DNA of 64,000 nt from Aestuariivita sp. (GCA_018401465.1 JAGYKE010000005.1:682001-746000), one strand, 5' to 3'; shown: positions 26,762 to 36,639, numbered from the stretch's first letter. Numbers and translations: made by a program. Notes: generated from the sequence alone by a model not told the origin.

Positions 26762-26775
26762 TTGATATAGATCAA
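26762..26775. promoter_or_regulatory. FNR/FnrL-type box in the ctaC-tldD intergenic region
   Basis: TTGATATAGATCAA is a perfect match to the FNR consensus TTGAT-N4-ATCAA. It lies 18 bases before the tldD ATG and about 138 bases before the divergent ctaC ATG. Being so close to the tldD start, it would block or overlap tldD transcription or its leader. For ctaC it is well placed for oxygen control of the aa3 oxidase cluster. Which promoter it serves is not decidable from sequence. Confidence 0.75.
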
Positions 26776-26793
26776 CCCCGAGGACCCCGGTTC

Positions 26794-28215
26794 ATGTCAG
26801 ATGCCCCCTTCCGCCCCTTCGAGTCCTCCCTATCGCGCGACGACGCGCTGTATGTGCTGCGCGCGGCGACCCAAGGGGCGGATGACGGCGAAGTCTTCCT
26901 CGAACGCAGGCGATCCGAGACGCTGGTTTTCGATGACGGGCGGCTGAAGACCGCCTCGTATGACGCGTCGGAAGGCTTCGGGCTGCGCGCCGTGCGCGGC
27001 GACGTGACGGGATACGCCCATTCCACCGACATCAGCCTGCCCGCCCTGCGCCGCGCGGCGGAAACCGCGCGCCTTGCCGTGGGCGATGGCGGCGGCACAT
27101 GGGCCGATGCCCCGGTGGCGACGAACCGCCGTCTTTACACCGATGCCGACCCGATCGCGGGCCTCGCCTTTCCGGTAAAGATCGACACCCTGCGCGAAAT
27201 CGACGCCTTCGTGCGCGATCTGGACGCCCGCGTGGTGCAGGTGTCCGCCTCTCTCGCCGCGAGCCTGCAGGAGGTGGAAATCCTCCGCCCCGACGGCGTG
27301 CAGGTGCGCGACGTGCGCCCGATGACGCGGGTCACGATATCGGTGATCGTGGAGGAACAGGGCCGCCGCGAACAGGGCAGCGCGGGCGGCGGCGGGCGCG
27401 TGGGGCTCGACGGGCTGGTCGATCCGACCGACTGGCAGGGAAAGGCGCGCGAGGCGCTGCGCATAGCGCTGGTCAACCTGCGGGCCGAACCCGCACCCGC
27501 GGGCGTGATGGATGTGGTCCTTGGCCCCGGCTGGCCGGGCATCTTGCTGCACGAGGCGGTGGGCCACGGGCTGGAAGGGGATTTCAACCGCAAGGGCACC
27601 TCGGCCTTCGCCGGGCTGATGGGCCAGCAGGTCGCGGCGAAAGGCGTCACCGTTCTGGACGACGGCACGATCCCCGACCGCCGGGGATCGATCAGCGTGG
27701 ATGACGAAGGCACGCCCTCGGGCCGCACAATGCTGATCGAGGATGGCGTGCTGGTGGGCTACATGCAGGACCGCCAGAACGCCCGGCTGATGGGGGTCGC
27801 GCCCACGGGCAACGGGCGGCGCGAAAGCTATGCCCATGCGCCCATGCCGCGGATGACCAATACCTACATGCTGGGCGGCGAAGCCGACCCGGCCGATCTG
27901 GTGGCCGAGGTCAAGGACGGCATCTGGGCCGTGGGCTTCGGCGGCGGGCAGGTCGACATCACCAACGGCAAGTTCGTCTTTTCCTGCACGGAAGCCTACC
28001 GGGTGAAGAACGGTAAGGTCGGCGCGCCGGTGAAGGGGGCGACGCTGATAGGCGACGGCGCGACGGCGCTGAAACAGGTGCGGGGCCTCGGCCGGGACAT
28101 GGCGCTCGACCCCGGCATGGGGACGTGCGGCAAGCAGGGTCAGTGGGTGCCGGTGGGCGTGGGCCAACCGTCGCTTCTGATCGGGGGGCTGACGGTGGGC
28201 GGATCGGCGGCGTGA
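26794..28215 (+). CDS. tldD: Metalloprotease TldD
   Basis: A 473-residue member of the TldD/PmbA family starting at the ATG at 26794 (MSDAPFRPFESSLSRDDALY). The zinc motif HEAVGHGLEGDF (HExxxH, about residues 251-256) is intact, as is FGGGQVDITNGKFVFSCTEA near the C-terminus. TldD acts with TldE/PmbA to degrade unfolded peptides and mature some modified peptides. No tldE is in the window. It is divergent from ctaC. Longer in-frame starts upstream would cross the FNR box and part of the ctaC leader. Confidence 0.95.
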   Translation: MSDAPFRPFESSLSRDDALYVLRAATQGADDGEVFLERRRSETLVFDDGRLKTASYDASEGFGLRAVRGDVTGYAHSTDISLPALRRAAETARLAVGDGGGTWADAPVATNRRLYTDADPIAGLAFPVKIDTLREIDAFVRDLDARVVQVSASLAASLQEVEILRPDGVQVRDVRPMTRVTISVIVEEQGRREQGSAGGGGRVGLDGLVDPTDWQGKAREALRIALVNLRAEPAPAGVMDVVLGPGWPGILLHEAVGHGLEGDFNRKGTSAFAGLMGQQVAAKGVTVLDDGTIPDRRGSISVDDEGTPSGRTMLIEDGVLVGYMQDRQNARLMGVAPTGNGRRESYAHAPMPRMTNTYMLGGEADPADLVAEVKDGIWAVGFGGGQVDITNGKFVFSCTEAYRVKNGKVGAPVKGATLIGDGATALKQVRGLGRDMALDPGMGTCGKQGQWVPVGVGQPSLLIGGLTVGGSAA

Positions 28216-28285
28216 TCCGGTCACCGATTCAGATCATGTTAACCAGCACGCGTTAGAACCGATTCTGCAGCAGGCGGAGTCGCGG

Positions 28286-29421
28286 ATGACCGAAGAACCC
28301 CAATCTTCCACTCACCCCCCACTCCCACCCACCACGGAAGAGGACCGGTTTTCGTGGCTTCGCCTCCTGCGCTCGCGCCGGGTCGGGGTGGCGACGTTCC
28401 ACCGCCTGCTGGCCGAACATGGAACCGCGCAGAACGCGCTGGACGCGCTGCCCGAAGTGGCGGCACAGGCCGGGGTCACGGGTTACGAAGTCTGCCCGCC
28501 CGGCGTGATCGAAGCCGAACTCGCGGCTGCAAGGGCCGCCGGTGCGCGGCTCTTGTGCCTCGGGTCGGCGGAGTATCCGGTCTCGCTCGCCGGACTGGAG
28601 GATGCGCCGCCGCTTCTGTGGTCACGCGGCGATCCGGGGATCTTGAGCCGGGACTGCCTTGCCCTTGTGGGTGCGCGCAATGCCTCGTCGCTTGGCGTGC
28701 GGATGGCGCGCGTACTGGCCGCCGATCTGGGCGCGCAGGGCTTCACCATCGTTTCGGGCCTGGCCCGCGGGATCGACGCCGCCGCCCATGAGGCCGCGCT
28801 GCCCACCGGGACGGCAGCAGTCATGGCGGGGGGCATCGACGTGATCTATCCGCCCGAACATGCCCGCCTTGCACAGGACATCGCCGCGCGTGGCGTGCTT
28901 TTGTCGGAACAACCCATGGGGCTGCAGCCGCAGGCGCGGCACTTCCCGCGCCGCAACCGGCTGGTGGCCGGCCTGTCGCGGGGTGTCGTTGTGGTCGAGG
29001 CCGCGCCCAAGTCGGGCAGCCTGATCACTGCGCGCGAGGCCGCCGATCTGGGACACGAAGTCATTGCGGTGCCCGGTCATCCCTTCGACGGGCGCGCGGC
29101 GGGCTGCAACCTTCTGATCCGGGACGGGGCGCATCTGGCGCGCAACGCCGCCGACATCATCGCCGCGCTGGAGACCGCGCGGCCTGCCCCGCGCCCTGCC
29201 CCGCCCCCGCGCCCGCCCCGCCGCGCATGGCGGTGCCCGCCGCGACCAAGGCGCTGCATCGGCGCATCCTTGACCGGCTTGGCCCCTCGCCCTTGGGCGA
29301 GGATCAGCTGATCCGCGACCTCGGCGCGCCGGCGCAGGCGGTGGGCGCGCTGCTTGTCGAACTCGAACTTGACGGGCGCATCCAGCGCCAGCCGGGGGGC
29401 CTTCTGTCGCGTCTGAACTGA
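28286..29421 (+). pseudogene. dprA: DNA-processing protein DprA, apparently frameshifted
   Basis: The Rossmann-like domain (residues 1 to about 300) is complete, with LVGARNASSLGVRMAR, SGLARGIDAAAHEAA, SEQPMGLQPQARHFPRRNRL and ITAREAADLGHEV. DprA loads RecA on single-stranded DNA in natural transformation. After a Pro/Ala/Arg-rich linker (about 29,180-29,226) the frame runs out into unrelated sequence ending at 29,311. The expected DprA winged-helix tail (KALHRRILDRLG ... QRQPGGLLSRLN) continues in the neighbouring frame to 29,421. One missing base in the C-rich linker explains it. This could be a true mutation or a sequence error. Confidence 0.88.
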
Positions 29422-29575
29422 GGCGGGCATCCTCTTGCCGACGTGGCTGCCGGAAGACCGGCGCAGGGGGCCGCTGAGACGACCTCGGCCTGCGCGAAAG
29501 GGCGGGATTGAGGCCCGGACCATCCCCCGCACGCCGGCCTGAGCGGCCCTGCCCGGGCAGCCCCGGCAGCCCCGC

Positions 29576-29581
29576 TTGACA
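29576..29581 (+). promoter_or_regulatory. Possible -35 element upstream of topA
   Basis: TTGACA occurs 72 bases before the topA ATG in the otherwise C-rich 233-bp gap after dprA. No clear -10 box is visible at the right distance, so this is only a weak promoter candidate. Nothing else was recognised in the gap (29,422-29,653). Confidence 0.3.
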
Positions 29582-29653
29582 GAACCCCCTTGCGCCCCAC
29601 GTCTTGCGCGGTCATACCACCCCGCGATCCCGGAGCCAGAGGTTTTGAGTTAA

Positions 29654-32227
29654 ATGCCTGTTGTCGTTGTCGAATCCCCGGCCAAGGCGAAGACGATCAA
29701 CAAGTATCTCGGTCCCGAATACACTGTTCTCGCCTCATACGGCCATGTCCGCGACCTGCCGCCCAAGGACGGGTCGGTCGATCCCGACCAGGACTTCGAG
29801 ATGATCTGGGAGGTCTCTGCGGACAGCCGCAAGCACGTCAAGGCGATCGCCGATGCGCTGGCGACCGACGACGCGCTGATCCTCGCCACCGACCCCGACC
29901 GCGAAGGCGAGGCGATCAGCTGGCACCTGCAGGAAACGCTGACCAAACGGAAGTCCATCAAGAAGACCACCGCCGTCAGCCGGGTCACCTTCAACGCTAT
30001 CACCAAGTCAGCGGTGGAAGAGGCGATGAGGAACCCCCGACAGGTCGACCAGCCCCTGGTCGAGGCCTATCTGGCGCGCCGCGCGCTGGACTATCTGGTG
30101 GGCTTCAACCTGTCGCCGGTGCTCTGGCGCAAGCTGCCGGGCGCAAAATCGGCCGGGCGCGTGCAGTCGGTCTGCCTGCGCCTTATCGTCGACCGCGAGA
30201 TGGAGATCGAAGCCTTCCGCCCGCGCGAATACTGGTCGGTCAAGGCGATGCTGGCCACCCCGCGCGGACAGGACTTCGAGGCGCGGCTTGTCAGCCTGGC
30301 GGGCAACAAGCTCGACCGCTACGACATCGGGAACGGAACGCAGGCCGAACTGGCCGTGCAGGCCATCGCCAGCCGCGATCTCACCGTGCAGTCGGTCGAG
30401 GCGAAGCCGGCCAGCCGCAACCCGTCGGCGCCCTTCATGACCTCGACCCTCCAGCAGGAGGCGAGCCGCAAGTTCGGCATGGGCGCGCGCCAGACGATGA
30501 GCGCGGCACAGCGCCTCTACGAGGCCGGGCACATCACCTATATGCGGACCGACGGCATCGACATGGCACCCGAGGCGGTCATGGCCACCCGCGACGCCAT
30601 CGCCAAGCGGTTCGGCCCGGAATACCTGCCCAAAAGCCCGCGCATGTACAAGAACAAGGCCAAGAACGCGCAGGAAGCGCATGAATGCATCCGGCCCACC
30701 GACATCTTCCGCGACGCCGCCGCGCTGAAGCTGAAGGACGACGATCAGCGCAAGCTTTACGACCTGATCTGGAAGCGCACCATCGCCTGCCAGATGGAGG
30801 CTGCGCGCCTTGAACGCACCACCGTCGAGATCGGCAGCCGCGACGCCCAAGTGGGATTGCGCGCGACCGGACAGGTCGTTTTGTTCGAAGGCTTCCTCGC
30901 CGTCTACGAGGAAGGCCGCGACGACAGCATTCTCGATGACGAAGAAGGCCGCCTGCCCCAGATCGTGGCGGGCGAGGCGGCCGACAAACGCGCCGTCACG
31001 CCCGAACAGCATTTCACCCAGCCGCCGCCCCGCTATACCGAAGCCACCCTCGTGAAACGGATGGAGGAATTGGGCATCGGGCGTCCGTCGACCTATGCCT
31101 CGATCGTGACGACGATCCAGGAACGCGAATATGTCCGCAAGGACAAGAACCGCCTGATCCCCGAAGACAAGGGGCGTCTGGTGACCGCGTTTCTCTCCAA
31201 CTATTTCCCGCGTTACGTGGGCTATGACTTCACCGCATCGCTGGAAGGCGAACTCGACGACATCTCGGCCGGCGAACGCGACTACAAGAGCGTCCTGGCA
31301 AGGTTCTGGCGCGACTTCCGCGCGGCACTGGACGAGACGTCGGAGCTGCGCATCACCGATGTCCTCGACAAGATCAACGAGGTTCTGGAACCCCACCTGT
31401 TTCCGCCGACGGAAGACGGCAGCGACCCGCGCGCCTGCCCCAATTGCGGCGCGGGCCGGCTTTCGATGCGCACGGCGCGGTCGGGCGGGGCCTTCATCGG
31501 GTGTTCGAATTATCCCGAATGCCGCTACACCCGCCCCTTCGGCCCGCCGGGCATGGAAGAGGGCGAAGTCGGCCCCGACGGCAAGCTTCTGGGTCAGGAC
31601 GGGGGCGACGAGATCCGGCTGTTCAAGGGCCGCTTCGGCCCTTACGTCCAGCGCGGCGCAGCGACCGATGCGACGCCCAAGCCACCGCGCGCCTCGGTCC
31701 CGAAGGGATGGGAACTCGACAGCGTCGATCTCGACCGCGCGCTCAGGCTTCTGAACCTCCCGCGCGAGATCGGGCCGCACCCCGAGGATGGCGAGATGAT
31801 CGAGGCCGGGATCGGCCGCTATGGCCCCTATGTGCGCCACGGCAAGACCTATGCCAACCTCAAGTCGGTCGAAGACGTGTTCGAGATCGGGATCAACCGC
31901 GCCGTGGACGAAATCGCCCGCAAGGCGACCCGCGGCGCCGCCCGCGGCGCTGCCGCTGCCCCCCTCAAGGAACTGGGCGATCATCCCGACGGCGGCCCGA
32001 TCGTGGTGATGGATGGCCGCTACGGCCCTTATGTCAAATGGCAGAAGGTGAACGCCACCTTGCCGAAGGACACGGACCCTGCCGCCGTGACACTGGACGT
32101 GGCGCTTGCCCTGATTGCGGAAAAGGCGGGCAAGAAAGGCAAGGCGGGCAAGGCAGCGCCCAAGACAGGCAAGGCCGCGCCCAAGGCGGGCAAGAAGACC
32201 ACGCGCAAACCGGCCAAGGCGGGTTGA
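29654..32227 (+). CDS. topA: DNA topoisomerase I
   Basis: An 857-residue type IA topoisomerase that relaxes negative supercoils. The TOPRIM domain (VVVESPAKAKTI, ATDPDREGEAISWHL) is followed by the core with the active-site tyrosine in ITYMRTDGID (about residue 297). A C-terminal zinc-ribbon has CPNCGAGRLSMR and GCSNYPECRYTRPFG, then GRYGPYVRHG repeats and a lysine-rich tail (KKGKAGKAAPKTGKAAPKAG). The start is the ATG at 29654, consistent with the family N-terminus. The dprA-topA order is widely conserved in alphaproteobacteria. Confidence 0.97.
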   Translation: MPVVVVESPAKAKTINKYLGPEYTVLASYGHVRDLPPKDGSVDPDQDFEMIWEVSADSRKHVKAIADALATDDALILATDPDREGEAISWHLQETLTKRKSIKKTTAVSRVTFNAITKSAVEEAMRNPRQVDQPLVEAYLARRALDYLVGFNLSPVLWRKLPGAKSAGRVQSVCLRLIVDREMEIEAFRPREYWSVKAMLATPRGQDFEARLVSLAGNKLDRYDIGNGTQAELAVQAIASRDLTVQSVEAKPASRNPSAPFMTSTLQQEASRKFGMGARQTMSAAQRLYEAGHITYMRTDGIDMAPEAVMATRDAIAKRFGPEYLPKSPRMYKNKAKNAQEAHECIRPTDIFRDAAALKLKDDDQRKLYDLIWKRTIACQMEAARLERTTVEIGSRDAQVGLRATGQVVLFEGFLAVYEEGRDDSILDDEEGRLPQIVAGEAADKRAVTPEQHFTQPPPRYTEATLVKRMEELGIGRPSTYASIVTTIQEREYVRKDKNRLIPEDKGRLVTAFLSNYFPRYVGYDFTASLEGELDDISAGERDYKSVLARFWRDFRAALDETSELRITDVLDKINEVLEPHLFPPTEDGSDPRACPNCGAGRLSMRTARSGGAFIGCSNYPECRYTRPFGPPGMEEGEVGPDGKLLGQDGGDEIRLFKGRFGPYVQRGAATDATPKPPRASVPKGWELDSVDLDRALRLLNLPREIGPHPEDGEMIEAGIGRYGPYVRHGKTYANLKSVEDVFEIGINRAVDEIARKATRGAARGAAAAPLKELGDHPDGGPIVVMDGRYGPYVKWQKVNATLPKDTDPAAVTLDVALALIAEKAGKKGKAGKAAPKTGKAAPKAGKKTTRKPAKAG

Positions 32228-32340
32228 CCGCCCGCCCCTGTCCCTTTGGGCTTTTCACCGCATGCTGTTGCATACGGCGTCGATTGACTCGCACCGCGCC
32301 AGCGGGCAAATAATTCGTGCCACAGGGAGGGAAGCTTGTG

Positions 32341-33036
32341 ATGAGGAAAGTCTACGGGTCCGCCGCCGAGGCGCTGGACGGTCTGCTGCATGACGGCATG
32401 TTCATCGCGGCGGGCGGCTTCGGTCTGTGCGGGATTCCGGAACTTCTGCTTCAGGCGATCAAGGATGCGGGCACGAAGGATCTGACCTTCGCGTCGAACA
32501 ACGCGGGCGTGGACGATTTCGGCATCGGCATCCTGCTTCAGACCCGTCAGGTGAAGAAGATGATCTCGTCCTATGTGGGCGAGAATGCCGAGTTCATGCG
32601 GCAATATCTGTCGGGCGAACTTGAGCTTGAATTCAATCCGCAAGGCACGTTGGCAGAACGTCTGCGGGCGGGCGGCGCAGGCATCCCGGGCTTCTACACC
32701 AAGACCGGCGTCGGCACCGTTGTGGCTGAAGGCAAGGAACTGAAGGATTTCGACGGCGAAACCTATGTGCTGGAACGCGGGATCGTCGCGGATCTGGCCA
32801 TCGTCAAGGCCTGGAAGGCCGACACGACCGGCAACGCCATCTTCCGCAAGACCGCGCGCAACTTCAACGTGCCCGCCGCCACCTGCGGCAAGATCTGTGT
32901 GATGGAGGTGGAAGAGATTGTGGAGCCCGGCACACTCGACCCCGACGGTATCCACCTGCCCGGCATCTATGTGCACCGCCTGATCCAAGGACAGCACGAA
33001 AAGCGGATAGAACAAAGGACGGTGCGCGCGGCGTAA
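32341..33036 (+). CDS. scoA: 3-oxoacid CoA-transferase subunit A
   Basis: A 231-residue subunit A of the succinyl-CoA:3-ketoacid CoA-transferase family, starting at the ATG at 32341 behind GGGAGGGAAG. The family opening MRKVYGSAAEALDGLLHDGM and the glycine-rich GGFGLCGIPELLL are visible. With subunit B it moves CoA between succinate and acetoacetate or another 3-oxoacid. It could use the acetoacetate produced by the BKACE enzyme of the aromatic operon. An unrelated LOV-kinase gene lies between it and the subunit B gene. Confidence 0.95.
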   Translation: MRKVYGSAAEALDGLLHDGMFIAAGGFGLCGIPELLLQAIKDAGTKDLTFASNNAGVDDFGIGILLQTRQVKKMISSYVGENAEFMRQYLSGELELEFNPQGTLAERLRAGGAGIPGFYTKTGVGTVVAEGKELKDFDGETYVLERGIVADLAIVKAWKADTTGNAIFRKTARNFNVPAATCGKICVMEVEEIVEPGTLDPDGIHLPGIYVHRLIQGQHEKRIEQRTVRAA

Positions 33037-33047
33037 AGCAGAACAAT

Positions 33048-34070
33048 ATGGCAGACAGCGTCACGAAACTTCTGGACGACGACAAAGCCCTCGAGGGGTT
33101 CTCGCGGGCGCAGGTGTCGATGATCCTGACCAACCCCAATCTGGACGACAATCCCATCGTCTATGTGAACGAGGCGTTCCAGCGGGTCACGGGCTATGCC
33201 CGGTCGGCCACGATCGGGCGCAACTGCCGCTTCCTGCAGGGCAAGGACACCGACCCCGAGGATGTCGCCCGCCTGCGCACCGCGGTCGCGCGCGAAGAGG
33301 ACATCACCGTCGACATCCTCAACTATCGTGCAAATGGCGAACCCTTCCTGAACCGTCTCATCATGGCACCGGTGAAGGATCAGAACGGGCGCTGCCAGTA
33401 TTTCATCGGCATTCAGAAGGAAATCGGGACCGGCGATCTGGACGCGTCGGCTGACAAGATCAGCCGCCAGCTGATGGAGGTGCAGAACCGCGTGCGCGCG
33501 GACCTCTCCATGGTCATCGGCATGATCCGCCAGCAATCGCGCGAAACCACCGCGCCCGAGGATTTCGTGGCATTGTCGCGCCGGATCGAAACGCTGCAGA
33601 TCCTCTACGAGGAGATGAAGCTGTCGGATTCCCGGTCGAACCGCGACCAGATCGAACTGGGCAGCTTTCTCAGCCGGGTGGCATGCGCCATCGCCCATAT
33701 CGACGGGCGCCCCGGCATTCGCCTGACGCTGCAGATCGAACCCCTGGCGGTGTCGATCGAAACAGCGACGCGCGTGGGGCTTGCCCTGTCCGAGGTGCTG
33801 ACCAACGCCTTCCAGCACGCGTTCGAACGGCTCGATTCCGGGCTGGTCGAGGTGCGCATGTCGCGCCTGTCGGAAGGGGGCCTGCGGCTTATCGTGGCCG
33901 ATGACGGCGTGGGAATCCCGCGCGAACAGAAATGGCCCGACACGCGCACCGTGGGCGGGCGCATCATGAGCGGCCTGATCGAAGGGCTGGAAGGCACGCT
34001 GCAGCTGGGCCGCGGCGCGGCCGGATCGGTCATCACCATCGACGTGCCCGCAGGCGCGGGCGAAAGATAG
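33048..34070 (+). CDS. LOV-domain sensor histidine-kinase-like protein without a recognisable phosphoacceptor His
   Basis: A 340-residue soluble protein. Residues 20-127 are a LOV/PAS domain with GRNCRFLQG; Cys60 is the expected flavin-adduct residue, so it should sense blue light. The following HisKA_2-like helix reads [18 protein letters not shown] (about 144-161), where homologues normally have histidine; here the positions are Q146 and N147. The HATPase domain is complete, with N-box [11 protein letters not shown] (N253), G1 box ADDGVGI and a G2-like [14 protein letters not shown]. It lies 11 bp after scoA and 23 bp before scoB. It may be a regulator without autokinase activity or use another residue. 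Confidence 0.9.
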   Translation: MADSVTKLLDDDKALEGFSRAQVSMILTNPNLDDNPIVYVNEAFQRVTGYARSATIGRNCRFLQGKDTDPEDVARLRTAVAREEDITVDILNYRANGEPFLNRLIMAPVKDQNGRCQYFIGIQKEIGTGDLDASADKISRQLMEVQNRVRADLSMVIGMIRQQSRETTAPEDFVALSRRIETLQILYEEMKLSDSRSNRDQIELGSFLSRVACAIAHIDGRPGIRLTLQIEPLAVSIETATRVGLALSEVLTNAFQHAFERLDSGLVEVRMSRLSEGGLRLIVADDGVGIPREQKWPDTRTVGGRIMSGLIEGLEGTLQLGRGAAGSVITIDVPAGAGER

Positions 34071-34093
34071 AAAACGCAAGAGAGGCACGACGC

Positions 34094-34723
34094 ATGGCTT
34101 GGGACCGCAACCAGATGGCCGCGCGCGCAGCGCGCGAACTGAAGGACGGGATGTATGTCAACCTCGGCATCGGGATTCCGACGCTGGTGTCGAACTACAT
34201 CCCCGAAGGCATGACGGTGACGCTGCAATCGGAAAACGGGATGCTGGGCATGGGCCCCTTCCCGACCGAGGACAAGGTCGATCCCGACCTGATCAACGCA
34301 GGGAAACAGACCATCACCGAACTTCCCCACACCGCGTACTTCGACAGCGCGACCTCCTTCGGCATGATCCGGGGCGGCAAGATCGCCATGGCGATCCTTG
34401 GCGCGATGGAAGTGGCGGAGAACGGAGACCTTGCCAACTGGATGATCCCGGGCAAGCTGGTCAAGGGCATGGGCGGCGCGATGGACCTTGTCGCGGGCGT
34501 GGGCCGCGTGATCGTCGTGATGGATCACACCAACAAGCACGGCGAATCGAAGGTGCTGAAGGAATGCACGCTGCCTCTGACCGGGCGCGGCGTGGTCGAC
34601 CGGATCATCAGCAATCTCGGCGTGCTTGACGTGGTCGAGGGCGGGCTGATGCTGATCGAGACCGCCGACGGCGTGACCGAGGCGGAACTGCGCGCCGCGA
34701 CCGAGGCGATGATCGTCAACTGA
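34094..34723 (+). CDS. scoB: 3-oxoacid CoA-transferase subunit B
   Basis: A 209-residue subunit B, starting at the ATG at 34094 with AGAGAGGC upstream. The catalytic glutamate is in [12 protein letters not shown] (about residue 48), and [14 protein letters not shown] and [18 protein letters not shown] are standard for the family. It completes the transferase with scoA. Ordinarily the two subunit genes are adjacent or fused; here the LOV-kinase gene separates them. A longer in-frame start at 33932 lies inside the kinase gene and is rejected. Confidence 0.95.
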   Translation: MAWDRNQMAARAARELKDGMYVNLGIGIPTLVSNYIPEGMTVTLQSENGMLGMGPFPTEDKVDPDLINAGKQTITELPHTAYFDSATSFGMIRGGKIAMAILGAMEVAENGDLANWMIPGKLVKGMGGAMDLVAGVGRVIVVMDHTNKHGESKVLKECTLPLTGRGVVDRIISNLGVLDVVEGGLMLIETADGVTEAELRAATEAMIVN

Positions 34724-34744
34724 CGCCTGCCCGGGGACAGCTCC

Positions 34745-35032
34745 CTATTTCATCGCCGCGAAGACGCAGCCGTCCGAGACAAGCTCGGGCGGCGTGAGGC
34801 ACAGGCCCTTGGCGACCTGGAAGGCGGCCAGCACCTTGGGCACGTAGTCGCGCGTCTCGGCATAGGGCGGCACGCCCGCATGCTCGCGCACGGCGCCTTC
34901 GCCGGCGTTGTAGCCCGCCAGCACGAGGATCGGATCGCCTCGGAAATGGGTCATCAGCCAGTCGAGGTACTGCACGCCTCCGGTGATGTTCTGGACGGGT
35001 TCGGTCCGGTCGGTCACGCCGAACCGCGTGGC
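34745..35032 (-). pseudogene. Lytic transglycosylase (SLT domain), 3' fragment cut by the IS21 element
   Basis: The last 95 residues of a soluble-lytic-transglycosylase domain protein: ATRFGVTDRTEPVQNITGG, YLDWLMTHFRGDPILVLAGY, NAGEGAVREH and a C-terminal tail ending VFAAMK. The catalytic glutamate region and signal peptide, which lie upstream in the family, are missing because the IS21 end begins at 35,033. The remainder is not found on the other side of the element, so this is a dead fragment. The complete protein would have cleaved peptidoglycan in the periplasm. Confidence 0.88.
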
Positions 35033-35112
35033 TGGGAACGGCGGTGCAAAACTGGGCCACGGTAGCGGCGGGATCGTCTCGCTGCGGGCGGAGTAAAATC
35101 CTGCCACTTTTC
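35033..35112 (+). repeat. Left end of IS21 element with two internal repeats
   Basis: Two related 21-bp repeats, GGCGGTGCAAAACTGGGCCA (from 35,040) and GGCGGAGTAAAATCCTGCCA (from 35,087), lie 47 bp apart. They match, in inverted orientation, the two repeats of the right end. Multiple terminal repeats are a hallmark of IS21 elements and are transposase binding sites. Confidence 0.8.
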
Positions 35113-35151
35113 CCTTCTTGCGGCGGCAGGGAGGGTGGGGAGATCTATACC

Positions 35152-36639
35152 GTGGAGCTTTACAAGAAGGTTCGCCTCGCATGTGCCGAGGGCATGAGCA
35201 GGCGTGCAGCAGCGAAGCATTTCAACATTTCGCGCGGGACGGTTGAGAAGATGTTGGCCTTCTCGGTGCCGCCTGGCTATCGGCGGGACAAGCCGATCAG
35301 GCGGCCGAAGCTGGACGGGTTCACCGAGTTGATTGACGCCTGGCTTGAAGCCGACAAGGCCGTGCATCGCAAGCAGCGTCATACGGCCAAGCGGATATGG
35401 GAACGGCTTCAGGCTGAGCATGGCTTCACCGGCGGCTATACGATCGTCAAGGATTACGTGCGTGAGCATGAGCGGCGGACCCGGGAGATGTTCGTGCCGC
35501 TAGCCCATCCGCCAGGCCATGCGCAGGCAGATTTTGGCGAAGCGGTTGTCGTCATCGGCGGTGTCGAGCAGAAGGCGTATTTCTTCGTCATGGATCTGCC
35601 GCACAGCGATGCCTATTTCGTGCGGGCCTATCCGGCAGCGACGGCGGAGGCCTGGATAGACGGGCATGTCCGTGCCTTTGCCTTCTTTGGCGGGATGCCG
35701 CAGTCGGTGCTTTACGACAATGATCGCTGTCTGGTCTCGAAGATCCAGCCAGATGGCACGCGCATCCGCGCCGCGCTGTTCAGCGGCTTGCAGTCGCATT
35801 ACCTGTTTCGGGATCGCTATGGTCGGCCCGGGAAGGGGAACGACAAGGGCGCTGTCGAGGGGATGGTCGGCTACGCCCGCCGCAACCACATGGTGCCGAT
35901 CCCCCACTTTGCCAGTTGGGACGATTTCAACGCCGACCTTGAAGGGCAGTGCTGCGCACGCCTAACGCGCATTCTTCGGGGTCACAAGGAGACGATTGGT
36001 GAGAGGATGCAGCGCGATCTGGCCGCGATGCGCCCCCTGCCTGCCGCCCCGTTCGACGCCTGCGACCAAGCGGGCGGCAGGGTCAGCTCCCAGTCGCTCG
36101 TGCGCTATGACACCAACGACTACTCGGTCCCGGTCGCCTATGGCTATCAGGAGGTCTGGATCCGCGGTTATGTTGATGAGGTCGTGATCGGCTGTCGCGG
36201 GGAGGTGATCGCCCGACACCCGCGCTGTTACGATCGCGAGGACATGATCTTCGACCCGGTCCACTACCTCCCGCTGATCGAGCGCAAAATCAATGCGTTG
36301 GACCAAGCCGCACCCTTTGCGGAATGGGACCTGCCCGAAGAGTTCCATACCCTGCGCCGCCTGATGGAGGCGCGCATGCTCAAGATGGGGCGCCGCGAGT
36401 ATGTGCAGGTGCTGCGGCTGCTTGAGAGCTTTGGCATGGATGACTTGCATGCCGCCGTGAAGAAGGCCCTGAAGCTGGGCGCGGTCGGCTTCGACGCCGT
36501 GAAGCATCTCGTGCTTTGCCAGGTCGAGAAGCGTCCCCCGAGGCTCGACCTCGACGTCTACCCCTACCTGCCGCGGGCGAATGTCGAGACGACGCGTGCG
36601 GCCAGCTACATGGCCTTGATGTCGGAGGCGGCAGAATGA
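35152..36639 (+). CDS. istA: IS21-family transposase IstA
   Basis: A transposase of about 495 residues with an N-terminal helix-turn-helix (MSRRAAAKHFNISRGTVEKML) and a DDE integrase core (GHAQADFGEAVVVIGG, FFGGMPQSVLYDNDRCLV, GRPGKGNDKGAVEGMV). The exact start is unclear. The GTG at 35152 (VELYKKVRLACAEG) fits family N-termini that begin YTVELY. An ATG further upstream at 35044 lies in the IS end and is unlikely. The stop overlaps the istB ATG by 4 bp. Confidence 0.93.
   Translation: MELYKKVRLACAEGMSRRAAAKHFNISRGTVEKMLAFSVPPGYRRDKPIRRPKLDGFTELIDAWLEADKAVHRKQRHTAKRIWERLQAEHGFTGGYTIVKDYVREHERRTREMFVPLAHPPGHAQADFGEAVVVIGGVEQKAYFFVMDLPHSDAYFVRAYPAATAEAWIDGHVRAFAFFGGMPQSVLYDNDRCLVSKIQPDGTRIRAALFSGLQSHYLFRDRYGRPGKGNDKGAVEGMVGYARRNHMVPIPHFASWDDFNADLEGQCCARLTRILRGHKETIGERMQRDLAAMRPLPAAPFDACDQAGGRVSSQSLVRYDTNDYSVPVAYGYQEVWIRGYVDEVVIGCRGEVIARHPRCYDREDMIFDPVHYLPLIERKINALDQAAPFAEWDLPEEFHTLRRLMEARMLKMGRREYVQVLRLLESFGMDDLHAAVKKALKLGAVGFDAVKHLVLCQVEKRPPRLDLDVYPYLPRANVETTRAASYMALMSEAAE

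Noticed and set aside
30008-31984. 658-codon minus-strand open frame within topA
   Set aside because: Shadow of topA; low-complexity composition and no known domain.
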